Of a stretch of 64,000 bases of DNA, positions 59,674 to 64,000 are shown piece by piece. The stretch comes from Aquanectria penicillioides (Eukaryota > Ascomycota > Sordariomycetes > Hypocreales > Nectriaceae), in NCBI GenBank assembly GCA_003415625.1, contig PYIU01000010.1, positions 496,001 to 560,000 on the forward strand. The letters are read 5' to 3'. Made by a program: the position numbers and the translations under genes. The notes under the pieces are model-generated. The model was given only the letters and a program-made list of their open reading frames with translations. It searched no databases and had not been told where the DNA came from. Numbering within the stretch: the stretch's first letter is position 1; every line of letters starts with the position of its first letter.

Positions 59674-61598
59674 TTCGACGTGTCGAGCTATGAGCTCTGT
59701 CAGGTGCACTAGTAGTTGAAATGAGGGGATGCCAGAACCGGTCGGCCGGCTTTGTAGAGGAGGATCAAAATGGATAGGGGATTATGACCGCTGCAGGGGC
59801 CCAAGGTTTGTCCGTTCTCTGGCAATGTCTTAAATTTATGACCACAAGCTTGAAACCCGAAGAAAAGGCTCATTCGAGACCATGTAGCAGTCCCGCCTCC
59901 AGCAAAAGGTAATTAGCACCGCCGTAGTAACTCAATTAATTCAAACAAGGAAGGTCTCCACAATGAGGCATAGGTATGACGAAATGATTTTCTTCAGGAG
60001 TCTATGTAAATAGCAGCGAGTCAAGGGCTGTAACATCACCCAGGTTCAAAGTTTTGAAGTGGGACGATGCATGAATGCATTGGATGGTGAGAGGTTGGTC
60101 ATTGGCGCCATTTGCTGTTAGTGCTGCCACCTATGTCATGGGAGCTCACGTCCTGCATTGCTCGATTATAATCCAGTCGCGCCAATCTTTCCCCGCTGGC
60201 GTCAGTTCCCAACCATGATAGGCTGAAGTCGTGGCTTGGAGAATGATCTTAGACATTGCAAACCAAACCATCCTAAGCCGAGAACGAGGCACGCTAGACC
60301 AGAATTTCCGGGTGTTTCCGGAGTAGACTAGGCTTTTAAATTACATCTAGGCGTCCATTTCTTCTCAATTGGTGGGAGGTCCAATCAGCACGCTGAGGTG
60401 CGGGTGTGTAGGATTGAACTTGAATAGATATTGTGTGAGTACCCAAGTGTGGGATCTTTCGCTAGTTGACTAGGTTGATCAGTTTGGAAGCCGTCTGTAA
60501 CACGCAAAGAGATCTTGCATGTAGTATAAAAACAAGGGGTACTTGTAGGATGTGCATGTTTTTGCGCAGTCTAAAGGAGATGCCACTATATACAAACCGT
60601 ACTCAATAATAGATGGTATTTCTTATGTGACGGTCTTAACCACTGATAGCCCAATTCTGTGAGTGTTACCAGGGCGCCAGTAAATCAGCTCTGCTTTACG
60701 CAACAACCCATCGCGCTGCAGCTAAGCCATACTGCAACGTATCGGAGTCCAACAATCTAATATTCGCCCTGATGACGAGGTGATGATATTGCGATCAGGG
60801 CTTTGACCTAGGGAGCACCTCAAAATGGAGATTCCAGGATGAAAGTGCGTCGGAGACAATCTGATTCAAAGGGGTTTTACTATTAACAAAAAAATCGAAT
60901 ACAATGTGGCGCGAAGGATCAAATCAACTCTTGGGGCCTAAGAATTCTACCGGTAGTTGAACGTTTGAAGCGGGGAACGCATCTTGTGGTGCACGAGATG
61001 TTCGCCACCGCCACATCACAACAATTTCTACTAGCCCATGCATAACAATGCCCAATGCTAGATGGCATTGGCGATGTGGTTTTCAAGATTGCATTTGCAG
61101 GCATAATTTGCCACAGCCATTAGTGTCTAGCACGCGTAGGCACCAAAGATACTCACTGTGCATTCATTCCGCGCTCGGCCATCGTTTACTGGCTGGGCAT
61201 CTTGAGCTACAGTCACAACCGCTTCAATGGAGGCTGAGCAGGGGCTGAGCAGGGCTGGAGCGTGGTGTGTAGAGAATTCACTCCTGCTGAGTAAAGTATA
61301 TTATCTACGTATTAGCAGCATGTGATTGATCGTGAGTCTATAGTCACTCGCTGGCTGCCTCAGCGCCACCCAGTCTTCGAAAAAATGTAATGTTTTGCCT
61401 CGGATGCCTCGAGCATGTCATCCGCCCCACGTCGTTATCCTATCAACCAGTGCGAGATAGGAAATCCTTCTGGGTATTTAAAGTTGACTAGCATCTTCTA
61501 ACTCTGAAAACGGCGCTTCAATGCGCGATTCCTGCGATTTCTTTTTATTAAAACAAATACGTCCTTGTTTTTGTCCCATCTAAAAAAACACAAATATC
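59674..61598. other. divergent spacer between ankyrin-CorA and HeLo-pseudokinase genes
   Basis: Nearly 2 kb, moderately AT-rich, with frames of up to 66 codons only. It holds both promoters. No gene seen. Confidence 0.45.
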
Positions 61599-63755
61599 AT
61601 GGAGGCCGCCGGGTTGGCCTTGGCTGCCCCACCTCTCCTCATCGAACTGATCAAGCAGTCAGTCAAAGCCTATCAGCTGTTTCTGGAATTTGAAAGCCCG
61701 GAAAAATCGATGAAGTATTTCTATATACGTCTGGAGATTGAATGTCAGCGTCTCATTCAGTGGGGAGAAGATTCTGGGCTGTTAGGACCTTTTACCCACT
61801 CACAGCTGTTGCGACCCTCCACGACCGGCCAGGTGTTTCAAAACAAATCTCTGCTTGATGTGATTGAAAAGGTGCTAGGTTGCATCAACGAAGACTTGGA
61901 GGAAATTAACGTCCTAACTGAAAAATATGGCGCGATTATACCGAATGCATCAAGTGTTGAACAACAACCAACTCCTTCGCTCCTGGAACCCGCTCCTAGC
62001 TCTGGGATAATGAATTCTCTAGTTTCGAAGAAGAGGAAATTGCAAAACGCAGATGGTCCAAGGAAAAAAAGAAGATCGATTCTATCAGAACTCCAATGGG
62101 CAATTAAGGACAAGGAAGTATTGGATACCACGCTGGGACGGCTGAAAGATTACAACGACAGCCTTTACAACCTTCACCCCCCGGAAATCAAAGTCACTAT
62201 AAGCCGCGATGCTATTGCTAGTCTCGTTCAATCAGCCACTTATGAGACACTAAGAGACTTTGGGAATTTGCCGCTTTCTACATCCTCAAGCTCCTGCTTT
62301 GTTTCACAAGATCCATTTCCATACTCTACGTTGGCTTCGACCGCAAACATGAACCTAACTATACGTGAACTCCGAGCTGGGCGGTCGCATAGAAAGAATG
62401 CGGAATCTGAAGTTAAGGGGGCGGCCTCAAGTCGACCACGCTTGAATACAAATTACATATTTGATTCGGATCACTTCGTATTGGATGATCTTGCGACTTA
62501 CGATGGGCGAATAGTTGCTTGTACGAGGAACACGCAATTTAATGGATACCAGTGTTCTCACATATTTGTCGAAAGAAAGTTCTTAGTGAGATCGGAAGTT
62601 GCTTATGAGCCAAAAGATCATCACACACTCGAGGACGGAGGCAAATTCGACATGGAGATGGACAAGCTCAGTGGCCTTGCCATGTTGCTACATCAAGCCG
62701 GTGCGAACCCGGATTTTCAATCTCTGAAATTCATGGGAATTTGTAGGAAGAAAAGCCACATTGCTCTATTGCTTTACAAACTTCCAGACTGGGCGAATTT
62801 TAAACAAACCCCAATTACTCTCAGAAAACTGATCACACCGAAAAATGGCGACAGCGCGTTGCATTTACAATTTGATTCCTGCCCGTCTTTGACAACACGG
62901 TTCAGGATGGCCAAATTCCTGGCTCAAAATGTATATCAACTTCATTCCGCCTCTGTCCTCCACAAGGATATATCTTCTCTTCATGTATATTTTTTTCGAA
63001 GGCTGCTAGACTCTGAAATGAGTACAACAACCTTTGATCTCCAACGCCCATTCTTGTGTGGAATTAAAAATGCCCGTGGGTCTGCAGATAAATCATCCGC
63101 AGCGGGACAAGATTATCAAGAATTTCGGGTTTTCAAAGAAGGACTAAACATGCATCCTGGCTATTTTCTCAGCAGATGGATAAACACAGACTCGGTGGAA
63201 AATAGCTACTATCGGTTCCGGCACGACTACTACTCTGTTGGCCTGGTGTTGTTGGAAATTGGACTCTGGCGCCCACTTCACAGGATGAAGGTTATGGGAC
63301 CTACAGACCCATATCATCTGAAGGATATGGCCACGATGGGCCATATGGAACTAGACTGGTTCAAGAAGGCACAAGATATTGCTCAACAGGAATATGAAGT
63401 CCAAGAATATGATGAATGGGAAACCATTTTGTCAAATGGGTCCTTTAAGGACCTTGAAACTTTTGCCGAGTCTTTATCTTCCACCATCAAAGAAGCTGGA
63501 TTGGAAGCACTGGCGGCGAGCCCCAAGGACCACGAAATGCTTCAATTTCATACATCGATATTGCTAAATTATTGGAGCGACCTGTTTCCTCTTGCATTAT
63601 TTCGCCAGAGTGCAATCATACATGCGGAAAAGTTGTTGGGGGTTCTTATGGGAGAGAAATATCAGAAGTTGGTGCTGAAGTGCCTAAAGTCGGAGTTTGA
63701 TCTACCCCCACGGCCCCTGAATCAGAATGGCGGAAGGCATTTAACTGGCAGGTAA
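61599..63755 (+). CDS. HeLo-domain protein with C-terminal pseudokinase-like domain
   Basis: One exon, 718 residues. Residues 1-210 match the HeLo (prion-inhibition and propagation) domain known from Podospora HET-S: AAGLALAAPPLLIELIKQSVKAYQLF then MKYFYIRLEIECQRLIQWGEDSGLL. A basic linker (KKRK, RKKRR at 144-159) follows. From about 320 the fold is kinase-like: FRMAKFLAQNVYQLHSASVLHKDISSLHVYFF (435-466) is the catalytic loop, with the D of HRD present (457) but the Asn after it replaced by His (462). The DFG position reads LCGIKNA (486-492) with no Asp. So ATP-Mg binding or catalysis is probably lost. A four-helix killer domain followed by a pseudokinase is also the layout of vertebrate MLKL. 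HeLo domains permeabilise membranes when triggered. Fungal genomes contain many HeLo-kinase-like proteins; their role is inferred. Confidence 0.87.
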   Translation: MEAAGLALAAPPLLIELIKQSVKAYQLFLEFESPEKSMKYFYIRLEIECQRLIQWGEDSGLLGPFTHSQLLRPSTTGQVFQNKSLLDVIEKVLGCINEDLEEINVLTEKYGAIIPNASSVEQQPTPSLLEPAPSSGIMNSLVSKKRKLQNADGPRKKRRSILSELQWAIKDKEVLDTTLGRLKDYNDSLYNLHPPEIKVTISRDAIASLVQSATYETLRDFGNLPLSTSSSSCFVSQDPFPYSTLASTANMNLTIRELRAGRSHRKNAESEVKGAASSRPRLNTNYIFDSDHFVLDDLATYDGRIVACTRNTQFNGYQCSHIFVERKFLVRSEVAYEPKDHHTLEDGGKFDMEMDKLSGLAMLLHQAGANPDFQSLKFMGICRKKSHIALLLYKLPDWANFKQTPITLRKLITPKNGDSALHLQFDSCPSLTTRFRMAKFLAQNVYQLHSASVLHKDISSLHVYFFRRLLDSEMSTTTFDLQRPFLCGIKNARGSADKSSAAGQDYQEFRVFKEGLNMHPGYFLSRWINTDSVENSYYRFRHDYYSVGLVLLEIGLWRPLHRMKVMGPTDPYHLKDMATMGHMELDWFKKAQDIAQQEYEVQEYDEWETILSNGSFKDLETFAESLSSTIKEAGLEALAASPKDHEMLQFHTSILLNYWSDLFPLALFRQSAIIHAEKLLGVLMGEKYQKLVLKCLKSEFDLPPRPLNQNGGRHLTGR

Positions 63756-64000
63756 TGAAAGAATTGGAAGAATGTTGTGTTTAGTGCAGCCTCAACTTTT
63801 ACTACAAAATCATGGCCTCTCGGTGGAGTAGACGTTTTTTATTCAAAAAAGCACCTCTATGCGCGCCTGTCGCGAGTGATTTCCATTTGATATGGCCTCC
63901 CTGCCAGTTATGTAAGGCCTACCGAATCACTCTCACCTCAGTTTCCTCTATTATGACTCAGTCAAGATTGAAAAGTCACTACTCTAGCTGGTCCCATCCC
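63756..64000. other. 3' flank of the HeLo gene
   Basis: No gene seen before the window edge. Confidence 0.4.

Noticed and set aside
1..64000. tRNA, rRNA, CRISPR or complete transposon
   Set aside because: Looked for T-loop-like motifs, regularly spaced repeats and transposase motifs (DDE, RT YxDD); none was convincing.

Overview
The window comes from a filamentous ascomycete (Pezizomycotina; a sordariomycete, possibly hypocrealean, is my inference). The evidence is short introns (45-94 nt) with GTRNGY donors and CTRAY branch points, and fungus-specific families: Zn2Cys6 regulator, PTH11/rhodopsin-like receptors, HET, Clr5 and HeLo domains, a secretory LIP-type lipase and NCS1 permease. I rebuilt exon-intron structures by hand; wherever a multi-exon model is given, the exon lengths sum to a multiple of three and the frame is open.

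Left part (1-25.7 kb), metabolic and accessory genes: the 3' end of an alpha/beta hydrolase, two MDR-type reductases, a HET-domain pseudogene with several in-frame stops, a secreted lipase, a 7TM receptor-like protein, and a compact trio of cytochrome P450, MFS anion/vitamin-type permease and Zn2Cys6 regulator (15.1-21.7 kb). Two convergent GNAT acetyltransferases and a small SRPBCC-fold protein follow.

Middle part (26.8-47 kb): a 989-residue nuclear-looking protein (NLS, PWWP/Tudor-like segment, long acidic run, proline-rich tail, atypical C2H2 finger), a FAD monooxygenase, a 157-bp MITE with perfect 32-bp inverted ends, and a secreted M6-type metalloprotease. About 9 kb of gene-poor, decayed sequence then carries a Clr5-ankyrin relic, an uncharacterised 426-residue protein, an nSTAND-like fragment and an unknown ORF broken by one stop codon.

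Right part (47-64 kb): an NCS1 purine/cytosine-type permease, a second 7TM receptor-like protein, a GMC oxidoreductase, an ankyrin-CorA-like membrane protein whose gene needs an 11-nt microexon, and a HeLo-domain/pseudokinase protein with an architecture resembling metazoan MLKL. The most interesting theme is self/non-self recognition and regulated cell death: HeLo-pseudokinase, ankyrin-CorA, the HET relic, the Clr5-ankyrin relic, the nSTAND-like fragment and the unknown 426-residue protein, in a region that shows clear gene death. No tRNA, rRNA, CRISPR or intact transposase was recognised.
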